From the NCBI GenBank assembly GCA_020047775.1, contig JAIFNK010000100.1, forward strand, positions 1 to 24,288: DNA of 24,288 nucleotides, written 5' to 3'. Positions within the stretch are counted from its first letter, which is position 1; every line of letters begins with the position of its first letter. This document shows, one piece after another, positions 7,197 to 16,480 of this stretch. The stretch comes from Akkermansia sp. GTDB taxonomy: Bacteria > Verrucomicrobiota > Verrucomicrobiia > Verrucomicrobiales > Akkermansiaceae. A program made the position numbers and the translations under genes. The notes below the pieces were generated by a model. The model saw only the letters and a list, made by a program, of their open reading frames with translations. It did not search any database and was not told the origin of the DNA.

Positions 7197-9287
7197 ATGC
7201 AATTCCTCAACATCCAATGGCTCTGGCCGCTGCTGCCGCTGGCATCGCTGCCCTTGCTGATCCATTGGCTGAGCCGGCGCTATCCGAAAAAATTCGCGTT
7301 TTCCTCCATCGATGACATCCGCCGCACGCTTGCCGGACGCTCGCGGGTGTTCCGCTGGCGGCATCTGCTGATGTTGCTGCTGCGCACGCTCGCCCTGATC
7401 GCGCTTCTGCTGGCGTTTCTCAAACCGGTCATCGCCACCCGGCGCGACGCGGGAACCGCCCAGCGCAATCTCATTCTGCTAGTCGATCACTCGCTGAGCA
7501 TGAGTGCCATCGAAAACGGCACTTCCGCCCGCAGTCGGGCGCGCGCGGAAGTGAAACGCCTGCTGGACTCGCTCGGAGCCGACGACCGGTTCAATCTGAT
7601 CCGCGTCGATCACGCGCCGGTGTCGGCGTTTACTTCTTTCTCCACGCATTCCGCCGCGGCGCTGGAGTTTCTCGACCAGGCAGCCGCACCGCTCACGGGT
7701 GCCGATTTCCGCTCCGCGAACCACCTAGCCGCCGAACTCGCGAAGGAGGCCAAGGGTTCGCCGGATATCTATTACTTCTCGGATTTCCAACGCCGCGATT
7801 GGGCGGACGTGGATTTCGACGGCCTGCCAACCGGATCGCGGCTGTTCTTCGTCGCAGCGACGGACGACGCTCAACGGGCTAACCGCTCTATCAACTCCCT
7901 CGATCTCGGCCAGGGTGCCGTGATCGCCGGCGGCGAGGTCGAGGTGAAAGTCCGCGTGGCCAATCACTCGAAGGAACCCTGGAGCGGCAAAGTCGAGGCG
8001 GGCTTCGGCCCGGCCCATCTGCGCGAAAACGAAGTCACGCTCGCCCCGTGGTCGGAAGGGGACGTCACGATGATCGTGCCGGTGCCAAGCGGAGGTTTGC
8101 TGAAACTCACGGCCTCGCTGCCACGCGACAATCTCCCTCAGGATGACCGGCGGCATCTGGTGGTGCAGGTCCGCGAACGCGAGGAAGTGGTGGTTCTCAC
8201 CGGAAACGAGGAGGAAGGCGCCGCACCCGCGCCGTCTTTGTTCCTCAGCACTGCCGTCGATCCCTACGGCGGGGAAAAAGGCGTCTATCGGCCGAAGCAT
8301 CTCGAACCGGGCACGCTGAATCCGGCCGCGCTCGCCGCCTCCACGCGGCTCATCGCATCGCGCCTGCCCCAGCTCAGCGATGAACAGGCCGGCACGCTCG
8401 TCACCTTCCTGCGCGGTGGTGGCGGCATGATCCTGTTCCTCGATGGCAAGGCGGATGCGGCGAACCTCGACAAAATAGGAACTCTGGCCGGCGAACCGAT
8501 GCCGATCCGTCTCACCGAGAAACTCGATTCCCAAAACCTCCCCGGCGGTGCGATGCGGGTGGCCAGCGGCGACTTCCATTCGCGGTTCCTCCGGCTCTTC
8601 GACGGCGTGCGGCGGCAGAACCTCGCGCTGCTGGAGTTTTACGATCTCTATCATGCGGCGGCCACCGGCAGTGGAAAAGTCGTGCTCACCTATGCCGACG
8701 GCACGCCCGCGCTCAGCGAAAGCAGCATCGGCCTGGGCACTTTGTTAGTGTGCAATTTCTCCGTGGCCGAGGCATCGAGCAATCTCGCCCGCCAGCGGTT
8801 GTTCCCCGCATGGATTCACGAAATGCTGCTGCGCATGAGCTCAAGCGGCAGCGCCGCGATGGAGCCGTTCCTCGTCGGTGACTCCGCCTCCGCCGAAACG
8901 TGGTCCGCGGAGGCCGCCGGTCGCGAACTGACCGGCCCGGATGGCAAGCCGGCCCGCGCGCGCGGCGATGTGCTGGGCGAGCGCATGCGCGTGACTTTCA
9001 CCGCCGAGAGCACCGGGTTTTATCAGATGCCGGGAGCCGACGGGAAGGACCTGCTAGCCTTCGCGGTCAATACGGATGCCGATCAATCCGATCTCCGGTC
9101 GATGGATCCGGAAGTCCTTCCCGACCGCGCGGGAAGTGGCCATCCGGAAGCCTCGATCGTCGGCGGCACCACCGATTACAGCCTGCTCTTGCGCGGCCGC
9201 CCGGTATTCCACTGGTTTTTGTTAGCCGCGCTGGCGTTTCTCCTGATCGAGGGAGTGTTGTTCAAATCCGCCCCTAAATCCGCCTGA
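7197..9287 (+). CDS. BatA-like membrane protein with vWA domain
   Basis: This 696-aa protein begins with the aerotolerance (BatA) N-terminal module: a hydrophobic segment at about 5-25 (LWPLLPLASLPLLIHWL), the basic YPKKFAFSSIDD stretch, and a second membrane helix at about 56-80. A vWA domain follows with a complete DxSxS metal site, DHSLSM, at 97-102. The middle region (about 210-480) looks like extracytoplasmic beta-sandwich and amidotransferase-like folds, typical of Verrucomicrobiota and Planctomycetota versions, which are longer than the roughly 330-aa Bacteroides BatA. A final membrane helix (VFHWFLLAALAFLLIEGVLF) lies at about 669-688. It sits 18 bases after the DUF58 gene. It probably anchors the MoxR assembly in the membrane and presents vWA surfaces to a substrate complex; that role is inferred from the family. 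Confidence 0.88.
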   Translation: MQFLNIQWLWPLLPLASLPLLIHWLSRRYPKKFAFSSIDDIRRTLAGRSRVFRWRHLLMLLLRTLALIALLLAFLKPVIATRRDAGTAQRNLILLVDHSLSMSAIENGTSARSRARAEVKRLLDSLGADDRFNLIRVDHAPVSAFTSFSTHSAAALEFLDQAAAPLTGADFRSANHLAAELAKEAKGSPDIYYFSDFQRRDWADVDFDGLPTGSRLFFVAATDDAQRANRSINSLDLGQGAVIAGGEVEVKVRVANHSKEPWSGKVEAGFGPAHLRENEVTLAPWSEGDVTMIVPVPSGGLLKLTASLPRDNLPQDDRRHLVVQVREREEVVVLTGNEEEGAAPAPSLFLSTAVDPYGGEKGVYRPKHLEPGTLNPAALAASTRLIASRLPQLSDEQAGTLVTFLRGGGGMILFLDGKADAANLDKIGTLAGEPMPIRLTEKLDSQNLPGGAMRVASGDFHSRFLRLFDGVRRQNLALLEFYDLYHAAATGSGKVVLTYADGTPALSESSIGLGTLLVCNFSVAEASSNLARQRLFPAWIHEMLLRMSSSGSAAMEPFLVGDSASAETWSAEAAGRELTGPDGKPARARGDVLGERMRVTFTAESTGFYQMPGADGKDLLAFAVNTDADQSDLRSMDPEVLPDRAGSGHPEASIVGGTTDYSLLLRGRPVFHWFLLAALAFLLIEGVLFKSAPKSA

Positions 9288-9291
9288 GTCC

Positions 9292-11448
9292 TTGATCTAC
9301 GAACCCGTCATTCCCGTTCCATGGATCCTCTGCATCGCGCTGGCGGTGCTGGGGACGGCGTTGTTCTATCAACTCCGCTCCGCCCGGCGACTGGGTCCGG
9401 GGAGAAGCTGCTTTCTGTTGGTCACCAGGGTGCTTGCGCTGGGCATCATCGTATTCCTGTTATTCCAACCCTCGCGCGAGGAAAAGGTGCCGGTGCCCGC
9501 CCGGGAAAAATCCATCATCTTCGCGCTCGATGACTCCGCGAGCATGGCCGAGCCACACAGCACGGGCTCCAGCCGCATCGACGCCGCCCGCGCCGACCTC
9601 GAAGCGGCGGGCGTGCTCCATGACGGCGACGGACGGCATCGGTTCCTTACATTTTCCGAATCCGCCCGCCCGGCGACCCATGAGTCGCTGAGGCTCGCGC
9701 CGGCGACCGGCAAGACCACGCGCATCGACAGCTCGGTGGCCGCCTTGCTCCGCATGACGGGCCAGCCGCAGCCAGCGGCGTTGTTCCTGCTATCAGATGG
9801 CCACGATTTCGAACTCATCCCTCCCGGCGAGACCGCTCGCCGCACGCGGGCGCGCGACCTGCCGGTGTATACGATCCCCTACGGCACGGCGGAGTCCGCC
9901 CGCGACATCTCGGTGCGGATCGCCAACTATCATCCCCACACCTTCGTGCGGCAGATCACCCGGCTCGAAGCGTTTGTGCGCAGTGTGGGATGCCCGCATG
10001 AGACTTTGAATGTCGATTTGTTATGCGATGGCAAGAAGGTCCAGGGCGCTACCGTCGAGACCGGCACCGAATCATTTCACACCGTGCGGTTCAACGTCAC
10101 CCACGAGGAAGCCGGCCAGCACGAATACACATTCCGCCTCGCGCCGGTGGCCAACGAGCGCGAGCTTTCCAACAACAGTGCGACCACCTATCTCAATGTG
10201 ATTTCCGAACGCATCCGCATCCTGGAAATCGAGGGCACGCCGTTCTGGGACAGCACTTTCCTGCGGCGCTCGTTTGCTCGCAATGACAAGTTCGACATCG
10301 ACTCGTTAGTCGCTTTTACGGGAGACCGCGTGCGGCCGATCCGCTCGAATCCGGAGCGCTCCATCGACGAGTTGAAACCACCGGCCAGCGTGGATGACCT
10401 CAAGCCCTACAACCTCGTCATCTTCGGCCGCGACGTGGAGCGCGTGATCGGCCGGGATGGTATCAAGGTCGTGGAAACCTGGGTGAAGGATCACGGCGGC
10501 GTGTTGATTTTCTCAAGAGGCCAAGCGTGGTCGCGCAATGAAAAAGTCGCCGCGGAGTTGGAACCCATCGAATGGGACACGCACTCGGCCAAGGGCGCGC
10601 GGCTCGAAGTCACGCCGCAGGCTGGGTCGGTGCCCGCGTTCCGGCTGCTGCGAGAGGTGGCGGCGGTGGATGCGTTTCCGGAGATCATCGCCTTCCCGGC
10701 ACTCAGTAAACCGAAGACCCTGGCGGCGACCTTTTCGGTATCGGCGGATCAGGCACCGGCAGTGATCTATCGGAGATATGGCAATGGCCAGACGCTGTCA
10801 CTCGGTGTGGGAAATCTCTGGCGCTGGGTGTTCAATCCGAAGGCGGAATATGATAACAACGCCTACGATCGATTCTGGGACCAGCTCACCCTCTGGCTGC
10901 TGGCGAACGGCGGCGTGACCCCGCTGGAAGGCTACAGCCTGCGCGCCGACACCTCGAATCTTCCGCTCGGTGAAACCATCCGCCTGCGCTTCGGCGTGCA
11001 TGGCATCGAGCCGCCGGCCACGCCGCCTTCGGTCGCCTTGTTCAAGGAGGACGCGCCGGTCACCACGCTTACTTTCTCGGCGGGTGAAAATGATTCGGTA
11101 TATCTCGCAGAATTCACGCCGCGCGAAACCGGGCGATATCGCGCGCAGGTGGTCACGGCCGATGGCAAAACGATGACCACGCAGTTCATGGTTTTCCGTG
11201 AGGACATGGAGACCACCGAAACCGCCATGGACCGCGGCTACCTCGAACAACTCGCCAAAGCTTCCGGCGGCCGGATGATTGACCCTTCGGAAATCGGCAA
11301 GATCGTCGAGGACCTGCTGCGCGATTCCTCGGAACAAGCACCGCTCACCCGCCGCATCCCGCTGTGGGACCGCTGGTGGATTTACTGCCTTCTTTGTTTC
11401 CTGCTCGGCGCGGAGTGGTATGCTCGCAGGCGCTGGGGATTGACCTGA
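9292..11448 (+). CDS. vWA-domain membrane protein (BatB-like second vWA subunit)
   Basis: The frame opens with TTG at 9292, four bases after the previous stop; no in-frame ATG lies near enough to preserve the first helix, so TTG is accepted. Two membrane segments (about 9-28 and 40-58) precede a vWA domain with the metal site DDSASM (80-85). After a beta-rich region comes the stretch ILEIEGTPFWDSTFLRRSF near 306-324 and another about 150 residues on, FNPKAEYDNNAYDRFWDQLTLWLL; these occur in large vWA proteins of MoxR operons. A last membrane helix (WWIYCLLCFLLGAEWYARRR) ends the 718-aa chain. It has the same overall plan as the preceding gene, so the two probably form a pair in one complex. 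The function beyond this is unknown. Confidence 0.85.
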   Translation: MIYEPVIPVPWILCIALAVLGTALFYQLRSARRLGPGRSCFLLVTRVLALGIIVFLLFQPSREEKVPVPAREKSIIFALDDSASMAEPHSTGSSRIDAARADLEAAGVLHDGDGRHRFLTFSESARPATHESLRLAPATGKTTRIDSSVAALLRMTGQPQPAALFLLSDGHDFELIPPGETARRTRARDLPVYTIPYGTAESARDISVRIANYHPHTFVRQITRLEAFVRSVGCPHETLNVDLLCDGKKVQGATVETGTESFHTVRFNVTHEEAGQHEYTFRLAPVANERELSNNSATTYLNVISERIRILEIEGTPFWDSTFLRRSFARNDKFDIDSLVAFTGDRVRPIRSNPERSIDELKPPASVDDLKPYNLVIFGRDVERVIGRDGIKVVETWVKDHGGVLIFSRGQAWSRNEKVAAELEPIEWDTHSAKGARLEVTPQAGSVPAFRLLREVAAVDAFPEIIAFPALSKPKTLAATFSVSADQAPAVIYRRYGNGQTLSLGVGNLWRWVFNPKAEYDNNAYDRFWDQLTLWLLANGGVTPLEGYSLRADTSNLPLGETIRLRFGVHGIEPPATPPSVALFKEDAPVTTLTFSAGENDSVYLAEFTPRETGRYRAQVVTADGKTMTTQFMVFREDMETTETAMDRGYLEQLAKASGGRMIDPSEIGKIVEDLLRDSSEQAPLTRRIPLWDRWWIYCLLCFLLGAEWYARRRWGLT

Positions 11449-11458
11449 CACATCCATC

Positions 11459-14347
11459 ATGAATCCGCAAGAAACCTCCCACGCTTCCGTGCTCGACGTC
11501 CTCCGTCGCGCCGGAGCGGTGCATTCGCGCCAGCGGGCGATCCTGTTCCTGCTGCGCTCCGCGCTCTGGCTGGTCGCGGCGATCCCGTTGCTGCTAGTGG
11601 CGGATGTGTTGTTTCATTTCTCCGATCCGCTGCGCCTCGCGGGCGTGATCGGCATGCTCATCGCCGGCCTGGCGGTCGTCGCGGTGGCGGTGTTTCTCGC
11701 GTTTTTTGTCCATCCGCCGCTGTTACGGATGGCCCGGTTGTTGGAGTCGAGAAACCCGGCGCTGGGTTCCAAACTGGTGAACATCCTTCAGCTGGATGCC
11801 GACTCCCGCAGCGAATCCGCCGCGCCGCTTACCCGCGAACTCGCACAACGCGCGGTGGCGGATGCGGGGAAATCGCTCGACCTGCCCTCGCTGCCGCCAT
11901 TGGCCAGGGAGGTGATGATCCCCCGCAAGGCGATGCATGCCATGGCGGCCACGGTGCTGCTAGCAACGCTCAGCATTTTCGGCGGAAACCATGTGCGCAA
12001 CCAGTGGCTGCGTTTCATCGATCCCTATGGCGACCATCCGCCGTTTTCGTTGACTCACCTGGAGATTCTCAAACCCGCGCCCGGAGACAAGGTGCTCTAT
12101 GGTGGTGACCGCACCATCGAAGTGCGTGCCAGCGGTCATCAGCCGCGGGAGCTGTTCCTAACCGCCGTCGCGATGGGAGGAAACGCGCCGCATGTCACCC
12201 TGCCGATGTCCGCCCGTGGCGACGGGACATTCGTCGCCCGTCTGGAAAACATCCGCAACCCGCTCGAACTCACCGCCCACACCGCGGACCATGGCAGCCG
12301 CAGCCACAAGCGCTTGCTGGAACTCATCCTCATCCCGCAGATCGGCCCGGCGGTGGTGCGCATCACACCTCCGGCCTACACGGGGCAGGTCGCGAGGGAG
12401 ATTCCCTATCGGTTTACCGCGCTGCAGATTCTCGAAGGATCAGAGCTTCATTTCCAGATCAAGTCGAACCGGCCGTTAGGCATCGGCAGCGTGCAGTTTG
12501 AAAATGGAAAGGAAGCCGCCACCGCGCTGCCGCTGCAACCTGCCCCGGAAGGGCCCGGCGATGTGGCTCATGCGGAAATCAACGCGATCAACTCCGGGCG
12601 GCTGACATTCAGCCTGATCGATGTTTCCGGGAACACCGCCGCAGAGACACCAACCGCCTCCCTAACCGTCACTCGCGATCAGCCACCCGCCATCGCCATC
12701 ACCGTCCCTGAGAAAGACGCCCTGGTGGTCGAAGGAATGACGATTCCCATCGTCGTGGATGCCACCGATGACTACGGCCTGCGCACGATGCGTCTGCACA
12801 TCGGCATCAACGACAAGTTCCAGGAAATCGAGCCGGTCTCCTTCGACAAACCCGACGTCCGCCGCCACCGGATCGAACACGCGCTCGATCTCGCCAAGCT
12901 CGGCGCGCGTCCCGGCGACAAGATCGTCGTTTTCGCCGAAGCCATGGACACCCGGCCCGAAGCGCAACTCGCGCGCACCACCACCCGGCGCATGGAAGTC
13001 ATTACCGAGGCCGACTACAACGACCGCCTCCGCGCGGAGGCCGATGTCGCGATGATCGCGGGCAAGTACGAAGACCTGCTGGATCGATTCCAGGAACAAA
13101 TCAACGAGCAGAAACGCATTGAGGAGAAACTCGCCGAGCTGAGAAAAATACCGACGACCGGGCAGGATGCGGAGATGACCCTGGCTGAATTCGCCGAGGC
13201 CTACACCGATCAGACCCGCCTCAACGAACGCCTCGAAGCTATGGCGGAGGAAATGAAGGAATTCGGCCGTGAGAACCCGGTCTATGATTTCGAAAAGGGA
13301 CTTCAGGAAAAACTGAAACAGCAGGCCAAGGCGATCGAGGAGTCCGTGAAGGCCAATCGCGCCGAAGGAGAAAAGGCGATCGAGCAGGGCCCGCCGCCAC
13401 CCGCCGCGCCGACGCCCGGAATGATGGAGGATTTCGAAAAAGCCGCCACCGCCCAGCGCGAGCGATTGCAGGGCGGCAGCGACAAGGCGGAGGAGGAAAT
13501 CCGCGAGCCGTTGGAAGACCTCGCAAAGCTCCACGAACTGATGAAGGACTTCAACCGCTTCCAGGAACTCGCCGAAGAACAGCGGGAGCTGGCGGAACAG
13601 TCGAAGGCCTATCAGGACAAGCCGCAGCTCAACGCCGAGGACCGCCTTGCCCTCCGCGACATGGGCGCCCGCCAGCGCGACTTCGCGCAGAAGCTTGAAC
13701 AACTGGAGGAAAAACTCCGCCACGACGCGGAAGCCGCTCAAGAGGAATTTCCGGAAGCCGCGTCGAGCGCCAAACAACTCGCCGATCAAATGGATGGCGC
13801 GGGCATGCCCGGACTCGCGCGCAAGGCGGCGCAAAGCATGCTCGATGCAAAAGGCGGCGACGCCCACGGCCAGGCGAAAAACCTGCACGAGGAAATGGAC
13901 CGTTTGTTCGAAGAAGCCGGCCAGCAAGGACAACAGGGCGTGGCCAAGGGACTTGACCGCGCGCTGCAACTGCAACGCCGCATGAAGCCCGGCGACTCGC
14001 TGCGGCAGATGTTGCTCTCGAAAAACTTCCGCCCGCTCCCGGCGGAAGGCCAGAGCGGTGAAGGCATGGGCGGCATGATGGCGTCGTCCGCCATGGATGC
14101 GAACGCCATGTTGTTAGGCGGCGAGACGCTGATGGACGGACCCATCGCCAACGCCCTCTCCGGTCGCGGCGACCAGGGCGGAACCGGCAAGCCCGGAGCA
14201 CCCACCGCCCGCCTCGACAAACCGGATGAAGCCAAGGTGGATTCCCAATCGGCCCGCCGCACCAACACTCCCGGATCCAGCACCCTGCTTCTCGAATACG
14301 AAAAAATCGCGGACGCCTACTTCCGCCGACTCACCACCAAGCCATGA
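11459..14347 (+). CDS. DUF4175-like membrane protein with long coiled coil
   Basis: This is the largest gene in the operon (962 aa). Two strongly hydrophobic helices lie at about 27-47 and 56-84, and a third at about 160-173. Then a periplasm-like beta region contains ITPPAYTGQ (near 301-309), a wording typical of DUF4175-type proteins, and DATDDYGLRTMRLHIGIND. From about residue 520 to 830 the chain is rich in Glu, Lys and Gln in heptad-like runs (EQINEQKRIEEKLAELRK and similar), which predicts a long coiled coil. The C-terminus is Gly/Met-rich (GEGMGGMMASSAMDANAML) and low in complexity. It begins ten bases after the vWA gene, and its last four bases overlap the next start (ATGA). A scaffold role across the envelope is likely; no enzymatic motif was seen. 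Confidence 0.8.
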   Translation: MNPQETSHASVLDVLRRAGAVHSRQRAILFLLRSALWLVAAIPLLLVADVLFHFSDPLRLAGVIGMLIAGLAVVAVAVFLAFFVHPPLLRMARLLESRNPALGSKLVNILQLDADSRSESAAPLTRELAQRAVADAGKSLDLPSLPPLAREVMIPRKAMHAMAATVLLATLSIFGGNHVRNQWLRFIDPYGDHPPFSLTHLEILKPAPGDKVLYGGDRTIEVRASGHQPRELFLTAVAMGGNAPHVTLPMSARGDGTFVARLENIRNPLELTAHTADHGSRSHKRLLELILIPQIGPAVVRITPPAYTGQVAREIPYRFTALQILEGSELHFQIKSNRPLGIGSVQFENGKEAATALPLQPAPEGPGDVAHAEINAINSGRLTFSLIDVSGNTAAETPTASLTVTRDQPPAIAITVPEKDALVVEGMTIPIVVDATDDYGLRTMRLHIGINDKFQEIEPVSFDKPDVRRHRIEHALDLAKLGARPGDKIVVFAEAMDTRPEAQLARTTTRRMEVITEADYNDRLRAEADVAMIAGKYEDLLDRFQEQINEQKRIEEKLAELRKIPTTGQDAEMTLAEFAEAYTDQTRLNERLEAMAEEMKEFGRENPVYDFEKGLQEKLKQQAKAIEESVKANRAEGEKAIEQGPPPPAAPTPGMMEDFEKAATAQRERLQGGSDKAEEEIREPLEDLAKLHELMKDFNRFQELAEEQRELAEQSKAYQDKPQLNAEDRLALRDMGARQRDFAQKLEQLEEKLRHDAEAAQEEFPEAASSAKQLADQMDGAGMPGLARKAAQSMLDAKGGDAHGQAKNLHEEMDRLFEEAGQQGQQGVAKGLDRALQLQRRMKPGDSLRQMLLSKNFRPLPAEGQSGEGMGGMMASSAMDANAMLLGGETLMDGPIANALSGRGDQGGTGKPGAPTARLDKPDEAKVDSQSARRTNTPGSSTLLLEYEKIADAYFRRLTTKP

Positions 14348-14994
14348 GAATCCTGCTAACACTCCTTTTTTCGGCGCTCGTCACCCGCGCGGCCGATCCG
14401 TCGTTTGATTGGAATTCTGAAACCATCCACTGCGGGAATCTCGTCTATGGAAACAACCAGACTTCCGTCTGTTTCGCGGACATGTTTCTCACCGACGCCG
14501 GCAAGGAGACCGGCCTGAAGATTTCGCCGCGCTTCGCCCGGATCGAGCTGGCGAAGGACGACGTCTTCAACACGCCGCTCTGCATCTTCACCGGCGAAGG
14601 AAATTTCACGCTCAAGGACTCCGAGCGCGCCAACCTCCGCCGGTACCTCGAAAACGGCGGCTTCGTGCTGGCCAGTCCGGGGTGTTCGAACTCGGACTGG
14701 AACGGCGGCTTCCGCCGCGAGATCGCGCTCGCGCTGCCGGGGTATGAGTTGAAGCAAATCCCGATGGAGCACGCGTTGTTTTCCACCGTCAAAAAGATCA
14801 AGAGCCTGAGCGTGAAGGGGCGGACCACTTATCTCCAGGGCATCTTCGTCAACGGTCGCCTCGCCCTCGTTTATTCGCCGGAAGGTCTCAACAACGCGGG
14901 GAACGCCAAAGGCTGCTGCTGTTGCGGCGGCGCCGAAATCAAGGAGGCCCGCGAGGTGAACGTCAACGCCGTGGCCTACGCGCTTCTTCATTAA
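14344..14994 (+). CDS. DUF4159 domain protein, secreted
   Basis: A short signal peptide (MRILLTLLFSALVTRAADP) is followed by a 200-residue domain with the DUF4159 pattern: an N-terminal GNLVYGNN region, the central NLRRYLENGGFVLASPGC (97-114), and VNGRLALVYSPEGL (169-182). DUF4159 proteins are regular members of MoxR/vWA operons and have a glutamine-amidotransferase-like fold without a known reaction. The chain has an unusual run of four cysteines followed by two glycines (CCCCGG, 191-196), which could bind metal or form disulfides outside the cytoplasm. Translation is coupled to the upstream gene by an ATGA overlap. The substrate and exact role are unknown. Confidence 0.85.
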   Translation: MRILLTLLFSALVTRAADPSFDWNSETIHCGNLVYGNNQTSVCFADMFLTDAGKETGLKISPRFARIELAKDDVFNTPLCIFTGEGNFTLKDSERANLRRYLENGGFVLASPGCSNSDWNGGFRREIALALPGYELKQIPMEHALFSTVKKIKSLSVKGRTTYLQGIFVNGRLALVYSPEGLNNAGNAKGCCCCGGAEIKEAREVNVNAVAYALLH

Positions 14995-15006
14995 CTAACC
15001 GTCATT

Positions 15007-16386
15007 TTGAAAACCGTCCTCCGCGCCATTGTCGTCCTGTTGTTGGCGGCCGCCCTGACTCTGGCCGTGATTTATTACACCGGCCCGGGTAAAACGCAGG
15101 CGGGATCCGAGCGACTAACGATCCATTTCACCTGCGACGCCTCCGGTCGGCTCGAACCCTGCGGCTGTTTCACCGGCCAGCACGGCGGACTCACGCGCCT
15201 CAAGACATGGCTGGGGGAACGCAAGGATCCCGGCCCCGTGCTCAAGCTCGATGCCGGCGGAGCCATCGCTGGTGTGGCGGACCACGACATCATCCAATAC
15301 CGCTACATGACCCGCGCCTACGCCACCATGGGCTTCGCCGCGCTCAACATGGGCGGCCGCGAGGCGATGATTCCAGCCACCCATCTAACCGCCCTTGCGA
15401 AATCATCACCCGTTCCGCTGCTGAGCGCGTCGCTGGTGGACGCGGAGAGTCGCAAGGGCGTGCTGGATCCGTATCGCGTCGTGGACATCCATGGCACGCG
15501 CGTGGGAATCCTCGGTGTGGTTTCGCCGAAGAGCGTGCCGACACCCGGCGAGGGCATGGCGGTGCTCGGGCTCAACGAAGCCGTGGACCGCCATCTGCCG
15601 GAACTCGCCGCGAAGACGGACCTGGTGATTTTGTTAGCATTCGCCGATGAAAATGAAATGCGCCGCCTGGCAAAGGACTACTACGAGTTCGCCCTGATCA
15701 TCGGCGGGGATGTGTCCGGACCCACTCAGGAGATTCTCCGTGAAAACGAGTCGATGATTCTCTTCACCACCAATCAGGCGAGGACGGTCGGCACCCTGGT
15801 GGCGACGCTCTCCGGCGGGAAGAAAAAGCGTCTCACCGATCCCACCTACGACATCCAGTTGTTATGGGACACGATTCCCCAGCATGAGGATCTGTTGGGA
15901 ATGGCGCGCGACTACCGCGCGGAAATCCGCAAGACGCCGCTCGCCATCGATGATCCGAATGCCAAGGATCCCAACGCCATTCCCGGAGTGTCGATGGAGG
16001 CCAGCTATGTCGGTTCCGCAGCCTGCAAATCCTGCCATGCCGGTGCCCACGAAGTCTGGGAGAAATCCGGTCACGCGCATGCGTTCGAGACCTTGGTGAA
16101 AACCGGCTCGGATGCGGATCCCCATTGCATTTCCTGCCACACCGTCGGCTTCGGCAAACCCTCCGGCTATCGCAGGCCGATGGGAAGCGCGTCACTGGTC
16201 GATGTCGGTTGCGAGTCCTGCCATGGCCCCGCCAGCGAGCACATCGCGAGATATGTGGATGGCAAGCCGTCCAGTTTCAAGTTCCGCCCGTTAGGCCCGG
16301 GCGACTGCAAGTCGTGCCATTACGGCGAGTTTTCACGGCCTTTCGAGTGGGACAAGTTCTGGCCGGGCATCGAGCACGGAAAGTAG
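15007..16386 (+). CDS. Membrane-anchored metallophosphatase-like/tetraheme cytochrome c fusion
   Basis: The start is TTG at 15007 with an uncleaved or lipid-free membrane anchor (residues 5-24). Residues 36-300 resemble UshA-type 5'-nucleotidase/metallophosphatase proteins of the subgroup with LEPCGCFTGQHGG (49-61). The usual metal ligands, GNHE and GHxH, are replaced (NMGGREA at 114-120, IIGGDVSG at 231-238), so hydrolase activity is doubtful. Residues 330-459 carry four CxxCH c-heme sites at 340-344, 374-378, 402-406 and 434-438, spaced as in cytochrome c554-like domains. It should act in the periplasm as an electron carrier or sensor. It lies 12 bases after the DUF4159 gene and is the last gene of the operon, so it may be the client of the MoxR/vWA machinery (inference). 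Confidence 0.87.
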   Translation: MKTVLRAIVVLLLAAALTLAVIYYTGPGKTQAGSERLTIHFTCDASGRLEPCGCFTGQHGGLTRLKTWLGERKDPGPVLKLDAGGAIAGVADHDIIQYRYMTRAYATMGFAALNMGGREAMIPATHLTALAKSSPVPLLSASLVDAESRKGVLDPYRVVDIHGTRVGILGVVSPKSVPTPGEGMAVLGLNEAVDRHLPELAAKTDLVILLAFADENEMRRLAKDYYEFALIIGGDVSGPTQEILRENESMILFTTNQARTVGTLVATLSGGKKKRLTDPTYDIQLLWDTIPQHEDLLGMARDYRAEIRKTPLAIDDPNAKDPNAIPGVSMEASYVGSAACKSCHAGAHEVWEKSGHAHAFETLVKTGSDADPHCISCHTVGFGKPSGYRRPMGSASLVDVGCESCHGPASEHIARYVDGKPSSFKFRPLGPGDCKSCHYGEFSRPFEWDKFWPGIEHGK

Positions 16387-16429
16387 AGGTGCTGGAACGC
16401 ACAGGGCTTGAGCAAATCCCACGACTCCC

Positions 16430-16444
16430 ATTCCCGCTGGGAAT
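16430..16444. other. Short inverted repeat downstream of the operon
   Basis: ATTCCC (16430-16435) pairs with GGGAAT (16439-16444) across a 3-base loop, 44 bases after the cytochrome stop. No T-run follows, so it is only a possible 3' end structure of the operon transcript and not a convincing intrinsic terminator. Confidence 0.3.
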
Positions 16445-16480
16445 CATTGAATAAACTTGTCGGAAGGGGGGCTGCCGTAG

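Noticed and set aside
12662..13975. Long minus-strand open frame (437 codons) opposite the DUF4175-like gene
   Set aside because: Its Leu/Phe/Glu-rich translation mirrors the Glu/Lys/Gln coiled coil on the plus strand. The plus-strand gene has coupled starts and stops with its neighbours.
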